Shown in pieces: positions 34,972-42,782 of a stretch of 64,000 nucleotides of DNA; the first letter of the stretch is position 1, and the number at the start of each line of letters is the position of its first letter. The notes beneath the pieces were generated by a model, which was not told where the DNA came from, searched no databases, and saw nothing but the letters and a program-made list of their open reading frames with translations. Position numbers and translations under genes: made by a program. Source of the DNA: Actinobacteria bacterium OV320 (GTDB lineage: Bacteria; Actinomycetota; Actinomycetes; Streptomycetales; Streptomycetaceae); assembly GCA_001298545.1 (NCBI GenBank), contig LJCX01000022.1, forward strand, positions 1 through 64,000, given 5' to 3'.

Positions 34972-36564
34972 ATGGCGCGCTTCAATTTCCGTGCCCGTAA
35001 TCCGCAGCCTGTATCGCCTGTATCGCCCGTGACGACCACGGGCCGGGTGCTCCGTACCCACCAGGGCGGCCGAGGCCGTGAGCGGGACGCCCGCTCCGAG
35101 CTGTTCCTGCTGGCGATCGCCAACTTCGTCTCCCAGCAGACCTTCTACGAGACCGGCGCCGCCCGTGACGACCGCTTCGCCGAGCTGGTGCGCGAACTCG
35201 CCGTCACCGATCCGTCCTGGACGGCCGGCCTGCTGGGCTGGCTGCGCGGCGAGGGCAACATCCGCACCGCCGCGATCGTGGGCGCCGCCGAGTACGTGCA
35301 CGCGCGTCTGACGGCGGGCGCCACCGACGGCCCCTCGAACCGGCAGGTCGTGGACTGCGTGCTGCAGCGGCCGGACGAGCCCGGCGAACTGCTCGCGTAC
35401 TGGACGGCGACGTACGGCCGCAGCATCCCCAAGCCCGTCAAGCGCGGGATCGCCGACGCCGTACGGCGGCTCTACAGCGGCAAGTCGCTGCTGAAGTACG
35501 ACACGGCCTCGAAGGGCTACCGCTTCGGCGACATCCTCAACCTGGTGCACGCCGCGCCGGATCCGGCCAAGCCGTGGCAGGGCGAGCTGTTCCGGTACGC
35601 CCTCGACCGCCGGCACAACCCCGACACGGCCGTCGTGCCCAAGTCGCTGCCCGTGCTCACGGCGCACCGCGACCTGATGGCGCTGCGGCCCGCCAAGCGG
35701 CGCAGGGTCGTGACCGGAGCGGGCGGCGCGCGACGCCTTGCCGAGGCGGGCATGACCTGGGAGGCGCTGGCGGGCTGGCTCCAGGGGCCGATGGACAAGG
35801 CGGCCTGGGAGGCGGTCATCCCGACCATGGGGGCGATGGCTCTGACGCGCAACCTGCGCAACTTCGACGAGGCGGGAGTCTCCGACGAGGTCGCCGCGCG
35901 GGTGGCGGCGAAGATCAGCGACCCGGCGGAGGTCGCGCGCTCGCGGCAGTTCCCCTTCCGGTACCTCGCCGCGTACCAGCACGCGCCGTCGCTGCGCTGG
36001 GCCTACCCGCTGGAGCGGGCGCTCGGCCACTCGCTGGCCAATGTGCCCGCGCTGCCCGGCCGGACGCTGGTGCTCGTCGACCGGTCCGGCTCGATGTTCT
36101 ACGCACGGCTGTCGGACCGTTCGGAGCTCAACCGGGCCGACGCGGCGGCGATCTTCGGCACGGCGCTCGCGCTGCGGGCGGCCGACGCCGACCTCGTCGA
36201 GTTCGGCACCAGCAGCAACACGATCAAGTTCCGTGAGGAGGAGTCGATGCTGAAGATTCTGGAGCGCTTCGGAGACCTCGGTGGTACGGACACCACCGAG
36301 GCCGTGCGCCGGCACTACCGCGGCCACGACCGGGTGCTGATCGTCACCGACGAGCAGTACACGGCGAGCCGCCACGGCGACCCGACCGACCAGGTTCCGG
36401 CGAACGTGCCGGTCTACACCTGGAACCTGGCCGGCCACCGCGCGGGCCACGGCCCGTCCGGCAAGGGGAACCGGCACACCTTCGGCGGGCTGTCGGACGC
36501 GGCCTTCCGGATGGTGCCGCTGCTCGAGGCCGCCGACGACACCCGGTGGCCGTGGGCGGCCTGA
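34972..36564 (+). CDS. rsr: Ro60/Rsr TROVE-domain RNA-binding protein
   Basis: 530 aa ring-shaped protein that binds Y RNA on its outer surface and misfolded or partly degraded RNA in its cavity; in bacteria it works with PNPase in RNA decay and stress. The HEAT-like TROVE part covers about 20-350 (SELFLLAIANFVSQQTFYE, WTAGLLGWLRGEGNIRTAAIVGA). A von Willebrand A domain follows with MIDAS residues in LVDRSGSMFY (Asp370, Ser372, Ser374) and IVTDEQYTA. ATG 34972 is chosen because GGGGGAA precedes it; an ATG 21 bp upstream lacks one. Three Y RNA genes lie immediately upstream. Confidence 0.95.
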   Translation: MARFNFRARNPQPVSPVSPVTTTGRVLRTHQGGRGRERDARSELFLLAIANFVSQQTFYETGAARDDRFAELVRELAVTDPSWTAGLLGWLRGEGNIRTAAIVGAAEYVHARLTAGATDGPSNRQVVDCVLQRPDEPGELLAYWTATYGRSIPKPVKRGIADAVRRLYSGKSLLKYDTASKGYRFGDILNLVHAAPDPAKPWQGELFRYALDRRHNPDTAVVPKSLPVLTAHRDLMALRPAKRRRVVTGAGGARRLAEAGMTWEALAGWLQGPMDKAAWEAVIPTMGAMALTRNLRNFDEAGVSDEVAARVAAKISDPAEVARSRQFPFRYLAAYQHAPSLRWAYPLERALGHSLANVPALPGRTLVLVDRSGSMFYARLSDRSELNRADAAAIFGTALALRAADADLVEFGTSSNTIKFREEESMLKILERFGDLGGTDTTEAVRRHYRGHDRVLIVTDEQYTASRHGDPTDQVPANVPVYTWNLAGHRAGHGPSGKGNRHTFGGLSDAAFRMVPLLEAADDTRWPWAA

Positions 36565-36577
36565 GCGCCGGCGAGGG

Positions 36578-36952
36578 CTAGCCCAGCCGTGAGACCTGGT
36601 AGTGGCCGATGTGCCAGTCCTCGTCCTCGCGCCTGAGCAGAACACCGAGGTACACGGCGATCGTGGGCCGGTCGGTAAACGAGAACTCCACGTCCAGGTA
36701 GCCGAGGACGAGGTCGTCGGCGAGGCGCCTGGTCTCGAGAAACCTGTAGTCGGCCGTCATGCCGAGGGGCTGGGAGTCGTAGTAGTCCGCGACTCCCGGC
36801 CTTCCCGTGCTGTAGGGGTGCAGCCCCTGGAAGATCGCGTCCTCGGTGAAGAGGGCGGCGACCCGCTCGGGTTCGTGCGCGTCGACCGCGGCCTTCCACC
36901 GGTCCAGGACGCCGCGCAGGATCGCTTCGTCGTCCGTCGTGGCGCTGCTCAT
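36578..36952 (-). CDS. SnoaL-like / SgcJ-type small protein
   Basis: 124 aa, cystatin-like NTF2 fold: ILRGVLDRWKAAVDAHEPERVAALFTEDAIFQG (in part) is the typical first half, and HIGHYQVSRLG the last strand. SgcJ/EcaC/SnoaL-like proteins are ketosteroid-isomerase-like pockets of varied or unknown activity. It sits 21 bp behind the SDR gene on the same strand, so both form a two-gene operon. Reaction unknown. Confidence 0.85.
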   Translation of the reverse strand: MSSATTDDEAILRGVLDRWKAAVDAHEPERVAALFTEDAIFQGLHPYSTGRPGVADYYDSQPLGMTADYRFLETRRLADDLVLGYLDVEFSFTDRPTIAVYLGVLLRREDEDWHIGHYQVSRLG

Positions 36953-36973
36953 CGCTGTGCTCCTGTCCGCCGG

Positions 36974-37687
36974 TCAGTGGCCGGCACTCATGCCGCCGTC
37001 GACGTGGAGGATCTCGCCGGTGACGAACGGGGCGTTCTCCAAGTAGACGACCGCGTCGACGATGTCGCTCTGCTCGCCCATCCGGCCGACGGGGTGCAGG
37101 GCGGCGAGGAAGTCGTGCGTCTCCTCGGCGTGCATCGGCGTCTTGATGGTCCCCGGTGAGACGGCGTTGGCCCGGATGCCCCGGGTGGCGTACTCGATGG
37201 CGAGGGACTTGGTGGCGGACTGCAGACCGCCCTTGGTCAGCGAGGCCAGCACGGAGGGCACGTCGGCGTCGGCGTTGTCGACCAAACTGGTGGTGATGTT
37301 GACGATGTGGCCGCCGCCCTGGGCCAGCATCCGCTCGACGGCGAGCTGGGTGAGGTGGAAGAACCCGGCCAGGTTCACGCCGGTCACGGTGGCGTAGTCG
37401 TCCGGGGTGTACTCGGTGAAGGGCTTCGCGACGAACACGCCCGCGTTGTTGACCAGCGTGTCGATCCGGCCGAACCGTTCCACGGCCGCAGCGACGACGC
37501 GTTCGGCGGTGGCGGGGTCGGCGATGTCGCCCTGGACGGTGACGAGGTCGAGGTCGTCGGCGGGGGCGATGGTGCGTGAGGTGGCGACGACGGCGTGGCC
37601 GAGCTTGCGGTAGGCGTCGACCAGCCCGGCGCCGATGCCCTGCGACGCGCCGGTGACGACGGCGACCTTCTGCTGCTGAACGCTCAT
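36974..37687 (-). CDS. SDR-family protein lacking the catalytic tyrosine
   Basis: 237 aa Rossmann protein with VVTGASQGIGAG (about 10-21), NNAGVF (80-85) and PG motif AVSPGTIKTPMH. The active-site serine position is occupied (Ser134 in NITTSLVDN), but the YxxxK motif reads A-S-L-T-K (Ala148, Lys152), so the proton-donating tyrosine is missing. It may bind NAD(P) without classical dehydrogenase activity or use another residue. ATG at 37687 with AGAAGATC upstream. First gene of the pair with the SnoaL-like gene; a motif shared with the TetR gene lies upstream. Confidence 0.87.
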   Translation of the reverse strand: MSVQQQKVAVVTGASQGIGAGLVDAYRKLGHAVVATSRTIAPADDLDLVTVQGDIADPATAERVVAAAVERFGRIDTLVNNAGVFVAKPFTEYTPDDYATVTGVNLAGFFHLTQLAVERMLAQGGGHIVNITTSLVDNADADVPSVLASLTKGGLQSATKSLAIEYATRGIRANAVSPGTIKTPMHAEETHDFLAALHPVGRMGEQSDIVDAVVYLENAPFVTGEILHVDGGMSAGH

Positions 37688-37728
37688 GGTGATCTTCTCC
37701 GAGGGGGACGCGATGACCGGTGCTAGCC

Positions 37729-37743
37729 GACCGGTCGACTATT
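37729..37743. promoter_or_regulatory. Probable TetR operator upstream of the SDR gene
   Basis: GACCGGTCGACTATT. A 14-of-15 match occurs at 40005-40019 upstream of the TetR gene in the same orientation relative to transcription; core ACCGGT is palindromic. Confidence 0.6.
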
Positions 37744-37861
37744 GAGAACGTAGGCCGGTCGTCGGTCGGCGTCAAAGGGCGGGCGGGTCCTGCCCGGGAC
37801 CTGTTTCCTCCGGCCTGGGAGGCACAGGCTCCCAGGGCAGGTCAGTACAGGTCGGCGCAGG

Positions 37862-38824
37862 TCAGCGGGGGATTGCGTACGGGTCGTCGGCGGGCAGCCA
37901 GGCGTCCGGGGCGTGGATCCCGAGGCCGTCGGCACCGACGCCGTCGCAGAGCGCGTCGACCACGCCCAGGACCCCCGCACGCTCCTCGGACTCGCGCCGC
38001 ACCAGGGACCAGGTCCAGTACACCTTCGGCGCGACGACCTCGCGGCGGACCAGGTCGGGCGGCAGCAAAGTCGTCTGCCCCTTGGGCGAGTTGAGGACGG
38101 GACGGCTACAACGGCGGACGTGGTCGAAGAAGGCGGGACCGGTCACGGCACCGTCGGAGATGCGCACGGCCCGGGCCCCGGTGGCCCGCGTCAGCTCTTC
38201 GGCGTACGCGTTCCAGGACGCCCAGGAGGTGACGTCGTCGTCGATCAGGACGTCGGTGTCCCCGACGGACACGGCGGGTGTGGCGGTTGCGGTGGATGGT
38301 TCGCCTGTGTCGGTGCTCCTGGCGACGGCGTACAGCCGGTCGGCGCCGAGGAGCCGGGCCCGCAGTCCGTGCCGCTTCAGGTCCTCGTTCCGTACCCAGC
38401 ACACGGCGAGGTCGAGGCTGCCGTCGGCCACCCGGGCGGCCTGGGTGTGCGAGGGCGCGACCCACGCGTCGACATGGACCTGGGCCACCGCGGCGGTGCG
38501 CCGGGTCAGGTCCGCCGGGAGCCAGTTGACGTACCCGAGGCGTACCGGCTGCGAACCGGACAGCCGGCGGGCTCGGCCGCGGAGGTCGTCGGCCCGCTCC
38601 AGCAGGGCGCGCGAGTGCGGGAGCAGGTCGGCGCCGGCCGGGGTGAGCGAGACCGACCGGCGGTCGCGGTCGAACAGACGGACCCCGAGGTCGCGCTCGA
38701 GCGCCTTGATCTGCTGGGACAGGGACGGCCCGGCGATCAGAAGCCGCGCGGCGGCCCGTCCGAAGTTCAGTTCCTCGGCGACCGCGACGAAATACCGCAG
38801 CTGGCGCAGCTCCACGCCCGCCAT
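37862..38824 (-). CDS. LysR-family transcriptional regulator
   Basis: 320 aa. The N-terminal LysR helix-turn-helix (ELRQLRYFVAVAEELNFGRAAARLLIAGPSLSQQIKALERDLGVRLFDR, in part; residues about 5-53) has LIAGPSLSQQI where most family members have LxxSQPALSxQI. The rest is the periplasmic-binding-like effector domain. ATG 38824 begins MAGVELRQLRYF. Divergent from the muconolactone isomerase-like gene 165 bp away, its likely target. The effector is unknown. Confidence 0.92.
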   Translation of the reverse strand: MAGVELRQLRYFVAVAEELNFGRAAARLLIAGPSLSQQIKALERDLGVRLFDRDRRSVSLTPAGADLLPHSRALLERADDLRGRARRLSGSQPVRLGYVNWLPADLTRRTAAVAQVHVDAWVAPSHTQAARVADGSLDLAVCWVRNEDLKRHGLRARLLGADRLYAVARSTDTGEPSTATATPAVSVGDTDVLIDDDVTSWASWNAYAEELTRATGARAVRISDGAVTGPAFFDHVRRCSRPVLNSPKGQTTLLPPDLVRREVVAPKVYWTWSLVRRESEERAGVLGVVDALCDGVGADGLGIHAPDAWLPADDPYAIPR

Positions 38825-38988
38825 GCTACGTCCGAGGGCGGGCCGGTAGGAGGCTGTTCCTCTCAGCAGCGAGAAAGGCGGACGTGGTCGACCGCGCGGC
38901 GGCGGGCGGAGGATGGAGGTGGGCGAGCGCGACGGCGTCCGGCCGCCGTGATCCGCCACGATCGATCCTCACCGAGCGGAGCGGGACC

Positions 38989-39297
38989 ATGCGAGAGTTC
39001 CTGGTCGAGATCACCACGACCGTGCCCGAGGGCACCGGGCAGGACGAGATCGACGAACGGCGCGCCGCCGAAGCCGTCCGAGCCCGCGAACTGGCCGCCT
39101 CCGGTCGGCTGGCCCGGCTGTGGCGGCCGGTGGGCGAACTGCGCAGCATCGGTGTCTGGCGCGCCGCCGACGAGGCGGAACTCCACGAGAAGGTGCTCGG
39201 GACGCTGCCGCTGCGCCCGTGGATGACCCTCACCGTCACCGCGCTCCAGCCCCACCCCAACGACCCGGGCCCGGACCGCGCCGACGGCACGCCGTGA
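38989..39297 (+). CDS. Muconolactone delta-isomerase-family protein
   Basis: 102 aa. Starts MREFLVEITTTVPEGTGQDEIDERRAAEA; the alternating pattern, then LAASGRLARLWRPVGELRSIGVWRAADEAELHEKV and PLRPWMTLTVTALQPHPNDP, match the MIase ferredoxin-like family (catC-like). True catechol pathways have catA/catB nearby; none is here, so the substrate may differ. ATG 38989 with GGAGCGGG upstream. Possibly controlled by the divergent LysR protein. Confidence 0.88.
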   Translation: MREFLVEITTTVPEGTGQDEIDERRAAEAVRARELAASGRLARLWRPVGELRSIGVWRAADEAELHEKVLGTLPLRPWMTLTVTALQPHPNDPGPDRADGTP

Positions 39298-39360
39298 CCG
39301 CGCCTGGCACGGCGGTGCCGGCCTTGTTCGGCACGGGTCGCCCCGCACCCGGAGGTTCCG

Positions 39361-39990
39361 TCAGGCGCCGGCCCCGCCGGCCGCGTCGACCCGCGGCGCG
39401 GAAGCGCCCAGCAGTGCCAGGCAGTTCGCCCACAGGGGGCCGAGCCGGTCCGTGTCGTTGTAGAGCTTGGCGAACATGACCTGCCCTTCGAGCTGCGCGA
39501 CCACGGCACGGGCGGCCGCCCGGGTGTCGGTCACGGAGACCTCGCCGCGCCCGAGGGCCTCGGCGACGACCGACTCGACCATCTCGACCTGCGCCTCGAA
39601 GATCCCCTGGAGTCGGTCGCGGACGGCCTCGGTGTGATTGCTCAGCTCCAGGGTGAGGTTCCCGAACAGGCACCCCGCCACGGTGCCGCAGCTCTGCTGT
39701 CCCGCGCGCTGCCCGGCCTCGGTCTCCTCGAACAGCAGGCGCAGCCGGGACAGCGGTGCCGTCTGACCGCGCAGCACCCGCTCCCACGCGCGCCGCTGCC
39801 CGGCCCACTGCTCGTCGACGACGGTCAGGGCGAGAGCTTCCTTGGACGCGAAGAAGTAGTAGAAGCTGCCCTTGGGTACCGCGGCCGTCTTGCAGATCTC
39901 GGCCACACCCAGCGCGGAGTAGCCGCGCAGCTCGATCAGTGACCGCGCGGCGCTGAGGATCTTCTCGCGGGCCTCGCTGGTCCGTCCCAT
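39361..39990 (-). CDS. TetR-family regulator
   Basis: 209 aa. HTH in AREKILSAARSLIELRGYSALGVAEICKTAAVPKGSFYYFFASKEALA (in part; about 7-52), the pattern of AcuR/NemR-like TetR proteins with a long C-terminal helix bundle (TetR_C domain with CGTVAGCLFGNLTLELS). A 15-bp motif upstream of its own ATG recurs before the SDR gene 2.3 kb away, so it probably controls itself and the SDR/SnoaL operon. The Cys residues in QQSCGTVAGCLFG could sense electrophiles. Confidence 0.92.
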   Translation of the reverse strand: MGRTSEAREKILSAARSLIELRGYSALGVAEICKTAAVPKGSFYYFFASKEALALTVVDEQWAGQRRAWERVLRGQTAPLSRLRLLFEETEAGQRAGQQSCGTVAGCLFGNLTLELSNHTEAVRDRLQGIFEAQVEMVESVVAEALGRGEVSVTDTRAAARAVVAQLEGQVMFAKLYNDTDRLGPLWANCLALLGASAPRVDAAGGAGA

Positions 39991-40004
39991 GAGGCCGAGT
40001 GTAT

Positions 40005-40019
40005 GACCGGTCGTCTATT
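40005..40019. promoter_or_regulatory. Probable TetR autoregulatory operator
   Basis: GACCGGTCGTCTATT, 15 bp before the TetR start codon, nearly identical to the motif upstream of the SDR gene (37729-37743). Confidence 0.6.
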
Positions 40020-40077
40020 TTCCCGGCCCCGGCGGAGCCTTGCGTGCCCGGCGGACTGATATCTAACATTTCAGTTC

Positions 40078-40731
40078 ATGGAGGCTGTGCCACGCACTCT
40101 GCTCAGGGACCGCGCCTACGCGGCGATCCGGGACGCCATCGTGGCCGGGGACATCGCCCCCGGCGCGGTCGTGCGCGACGCCGATCTCGCCGAGCGGCTC
40201 GGGCTGTCACGGGCGCCGGTGCGGGAGGCGTTCGCCCGGCTGGTCGACGAGGGGCTGCTGGAGAGCAAGCCGCAGAGCTACACGCGGGTGACCTCGGTGG
40301 TGGCCGCCGACGTACGGGACGCGGCGGCCGTGGTCGGCGCGATGCACGAGCTGGCCACCCGGGTGGCGGTGCCCCGGCTGTTCGCCGCGGACGTCGAGGG
40401 GATGCGCGCGGCCAACGAGCGGTTCGCGGCCGCCGTACGGGCCGGGGACGTGGACGCCGCCCTGCGCGCCGACGACGCGCTGCACGACGTCCTCGTCCGG
40501 GCCGCCGGCAACCGCGCGGCCGCCGCCACCATCGCCCGCTACACCCCGCTCATCCGGCGGCTGGAGCGACGGCGCTTCGGCGAGGGCGGCACCTGCCGTT
40601 CGGCCGGACTGCACGGCCGGCTGATCGAGGCCTGCGCCGACGGTGACGTGGCCGAGGCGGTCCGCGTCACGGCGGAGATCTGGCGCACCCTCGCGGACCT
40701 CGCCGACTCCGACGACCTGGCGGCTGAGTAG
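40078..40731 (+). CDS. GntR-family (FadR/VanR subgroup) regulator
   Basis: 217 aa. Winged helix RAYAAIRDAIVAGDIAPGAVVRDADLAERLGLSRAPVREAFARLVDEGLLE (in part; about 11-62), then an FCD all-helical effector domain with metal-type His residues (MHELATRVAVPRLF, DDALHDVLVRAAGN, HGRLIEACADGD). Starts ATG behind the AT-rich TGATATCTAACATTTCAG. Located 96 bp upstream of the ACC deaminase-like gene on the same strand and likely its regulator. Confidence 0.92.
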   Translation: MEAVPRTLLRDRAYAAIRDAIVAGDIAPGAVVRDADLAERLGLSRAPVREAFARLVDEGLLESKPQSYTRVTSVVAADVRDAAAVVGAMHELATRVAVPRLFAADVEGMRAANERFAAAVRAGDVDAALRADDALHDVLVRAAGNRAAAATIARYTPLIRRLERRRFGEGGTCRSAGLHGRLIEACADGDVAEAVRVTAEIWRTLADLADSDDLAAE

Positions 40732-40827
40732 CAGGGCGGCCGAGCAACCCGAGAACCGAGTGACCGACCGACCCCCTGCTCCGGGCGACCCGCTCGACCC
40801 GCTCGACCCATTGCTCCAGGAGGCCCC

Positions 40828-41844
40828 ATGTCCCTCTCCTCGTACGCGCGTTACCCCCTCCTCTTCGGGCCCTCCCCGGTGCACCCGATGGAACGGCTCA
40901 CCGCCCACCTCGGCGGAGCCGCCCTCTGGGCGAAGCGGGAGGACTGCAACTCCGGGATCGCGTACGGCGGGAACAAGACCCGCAAACTGGAGTACCTGGT
41001 CGCCGACGCCCTCGCGCAGGGCTGCGACACACTCGTGTCGATCGGCGGGGTGCAGTCCAACCACACCCGTCAGGTCGCGGCCGTCGCCGCCCGCGCCGGA
41101 CTGAAGTGCGTACTGGTGCAGGAGAGCTGGGTGGAGTGGCCCGACTCCGTGTACGACAAGGTCGGCAACATCCTCATCAGCCGGCTGGCCGGGGCCGATG
41201 TGCGCCTGGTCCGGGCCGGGTTCGGGATCGGCTTCAAGGAGAGCTGGGAGCTGGCGCTCAGGGAGGTCGAGGAGTCGGGCGGGAAGCCGTACGCCATCCC
41301 CGCCGGGGCCTCCGACCATCCGCTCGGCGGCCTGGGCTTCGCCGGGTGGGCCTACGAAGTCGCCGAGCAGGAGCGGGAGTCGGGCGTTTTCTTCGACACC
41401 GTGATCGTCTGTTCGGTGACCGGGTCGACCCAGGCCGGCATGGTCGCCGGGTTCGCCGCGCTGGAGGAGGCGGGCGCGCGGTCCCGGCGCGTCATCGGGA
41501 TCGACGCCTCGGCGAAGCCGACCGAGACCCGCGGGCAGATCGCCCGCATCGCGCACCGCACCGGACAACTCATCGGACTCCAGCGCGAGTTGACCGTCGA
41601 GGACATCGAGCTGGACGAGCGGTACCACGCCGGCGTCTACGGCGTCCCGGACGAGACGACCCTGGCGGCGATGCGGCTCGCCGCGCGCACCGAGGGCATG
41701 GTCACCGACCCCGTCTACGAGGGGAAGTCGATGGCCGGACTCGTCGACCTGGTCGCACGCGGCGAGATCGGCCGCGACTCCACCGTGCTGTACGCGCACC
41801 TGGGCGGGCAGCCGGCACTGAACGCGTACAGCGCGCTGTTCTGA
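40828..41844 (+). CDS. acdS: 1-aminocyclopropane-1-carboxylate deaminase family protein
   Basis: 338 aa PLP enzyme of the ACC deaminase/D-cysteine desulfhydrase family (fold type II). The PLP lysine is Lys50 in [30 protein letters not shown] binds phosphate; [20 protein letters not shown] and the C-terminal [15 protein letters not shown] are typical of AcdS. AcdS proteins split ACC, the plant ethylene precursor, to ammonia and 2-oxobutyrate, but close relatives are D-cysteine desulfhydrases, so activity is inferred from overall resemblance and length. Preceded by a GntR regulator; preceded by CAGGAGG. Confidence 0.85.
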   Translation: MSLSSYARYPLLFGPSPVHPMERLTAHLGGAALWAKREDCNSGIAYGGNKTRKLEYLVADALAQGCDTLVSIGGVQSNHTRQVAAVAARAGLKCVLVQESWVEWPDSVYDKVGNILISRLAGADVRLVRAGFGIGFKESWELALREVEESGGKPYAIPAGASDHPLGGLGFAGWAYEVAEQERESGVFFDTVIVCSVTGSTQAGMVAGFAALEEAGARSRRVIGIDASAKPTETRGQIARIAHRTGQLIGLQRELTVEDIELDERYHAGVYGVPDETTLAAMRLAARTEGMVTDPVYEGKSMAGLVDLVARGEIGRDSTVLYAHLGGQPALNAYSALF

Positions 41845-42096
41845 GGACCCGGCGCGGTTCGGGACCTGACCTGACCTGACCTGACCGGGCCGGGCCGGGC
41901 CCGGAACAGCGCCAGGCACCACGCAGGACACGGTCGCCACACGCATCCGGGTCGCGGGCTGTCTCGGCTCCGCATTAGGACGCGGCCCGTTTGGGCTACC
42001 TCGAATGTCTTCTCCCCGGCCGCCGGCATCAGCAGACTCATCTCCAGAGCCCGGCGGCCGCGCCGGGGAAGCCGACCGACCGGGGAGTCGATCAAC
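41845..42096. other. Boundary region between acdS and the NRPS cluster
   Basis: About 250 bp without a gene. Directly after acdS there is a 5-bp repeat (CCTGA in four copies, about 41864-41885) and a GGGCC-rich run (41886-41903), which may form a hairpin. The rest probably holds the promoter of the small secreted peptide gene; no clear elements were found. Confidence 0.5.
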
Positions 42097-42252
42097 GTGA
42101 ATCTCATCGCCCGTTCCGCCGCCGTCGTTCTCGTCGTCATGGCCGCCTCGATGGGCGTCGCCGTCTCTGCGGCGGCGACGCCGGCGGTCACCGTACAGGC
42201 GGACGCCGCGCAGGTCACCGAGTCCACGGGCGGCGACAACATCTGGGGGTAG
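42097..42252 (+). CDS. Small secreted peptide precursor, 51 aa
   Basis: GTG start with GGGGAG 9 nt upstream. Residues 1-27 are a classic signal peptide (MNLIARSAAVVLVVMAASMG, then VAVSAAA), leaving about 24 residues that end in TESTGGDNIWG. The mature part is small, Ala/Thr/Val-rich, with a single Trp next to last and no Cys. It is too short for ordinary gene finders. It could be a signalling peptide, a ribosomally made precursor or a surface peptide; nothing nearby resembles a RiPP enzyme. First possible gene of the NRPS region. Confidence 0.65.
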   Translation: MNLIARSAAVVLVVMAASMGVAVSAAATPAVTVQADAAQVTESTGGDNIWG

Positions 42253-42304
42253 GTACCTCGCGGCAGACCTGCCAGGCGCTCGGCTCGATGATGGACGGAC
42301 TCCG

Positions 42305-42646
42305 TTGTATGTGATCACAGCACGACTGGTGAGTTCTCAGCCGAAGGCCCGGCCTTCGGACCTGGACCGGATCGCCGGCCGACTTCGTGAAGCGACCGAG
42401 TGCGGCGATTCAGGCCTTCAGCACCACTGGATGCGGCCGGACCCGCTCGGCGCCGCGCTCGTCCTCTACATGACGGCTCCGACCCTGGAAGTCGCAGAGT
42501 TCGAAGCTCGCGTGATCCTCTGCCGGGCTCTTGCCTCCGATCCGAGCCTCCGTCGTTGGCGACTGGACCGCGCCAGTGCCGATCTGATCGTGAGTGCGAT
42601 GGACGCATTGCTGTGGCGTCGGCCGTTCGACGACGGCCTGAACTGA
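42305..42646 (+). CDS. Hypothetical protein, about 112 aa
   Basis: Reads TARLVSSQPKARPSDLDRIAGRLREATECG onward to LLWRRPFDDGLN; start uncertain (TTG 42305 or GTG 42311, both with weak ribosome sites). Mixed alpha/beta with two Cys and six Trp/Tyr-like aromatics, no membrane segment. Third-position GC is somewhat lower than in neighbours, so it may be recently acquired. It lies between the secreted peptide and the NRPS genes. Not recognised. Confidence 0.55.
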   Translation: MYVITARLVSSQPKARPSDLDRIAGRLREATECGDSGLQHHWMRPDPLGAALVLYMTAPTLEVAEFEARVILCRALASDPSLRRWRLDRASADLIVSAMDALLWRRPFDDGLN

Positions 42647-42650
42647 CTTC

Positions 42651-42672
42651 CCGGGGGCCGCTCGTCCCCCGG
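42651..42672 (+). terminator. Short GC-rich hairpin before the NRPS operon
   Basis: 7-bp stem CCGGGGG (42651-42657)/CCCCCGG (42666-42672), 8-nt loop, 5 bp after the preceding stop. May separate the small genes from the NRPS operon. Confidence 0.5.
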
Positions 42673-42782
42673 TCCTGCGGAAGAGATTCCCGCTTTCCTC
42701 GCCTTTCCTCACCGCTGTCGCATTGCTGCTGCCCGCTGCGCCGACCACCGGCCCACCGATTCCCAAGGCGGACTTACGTGTC

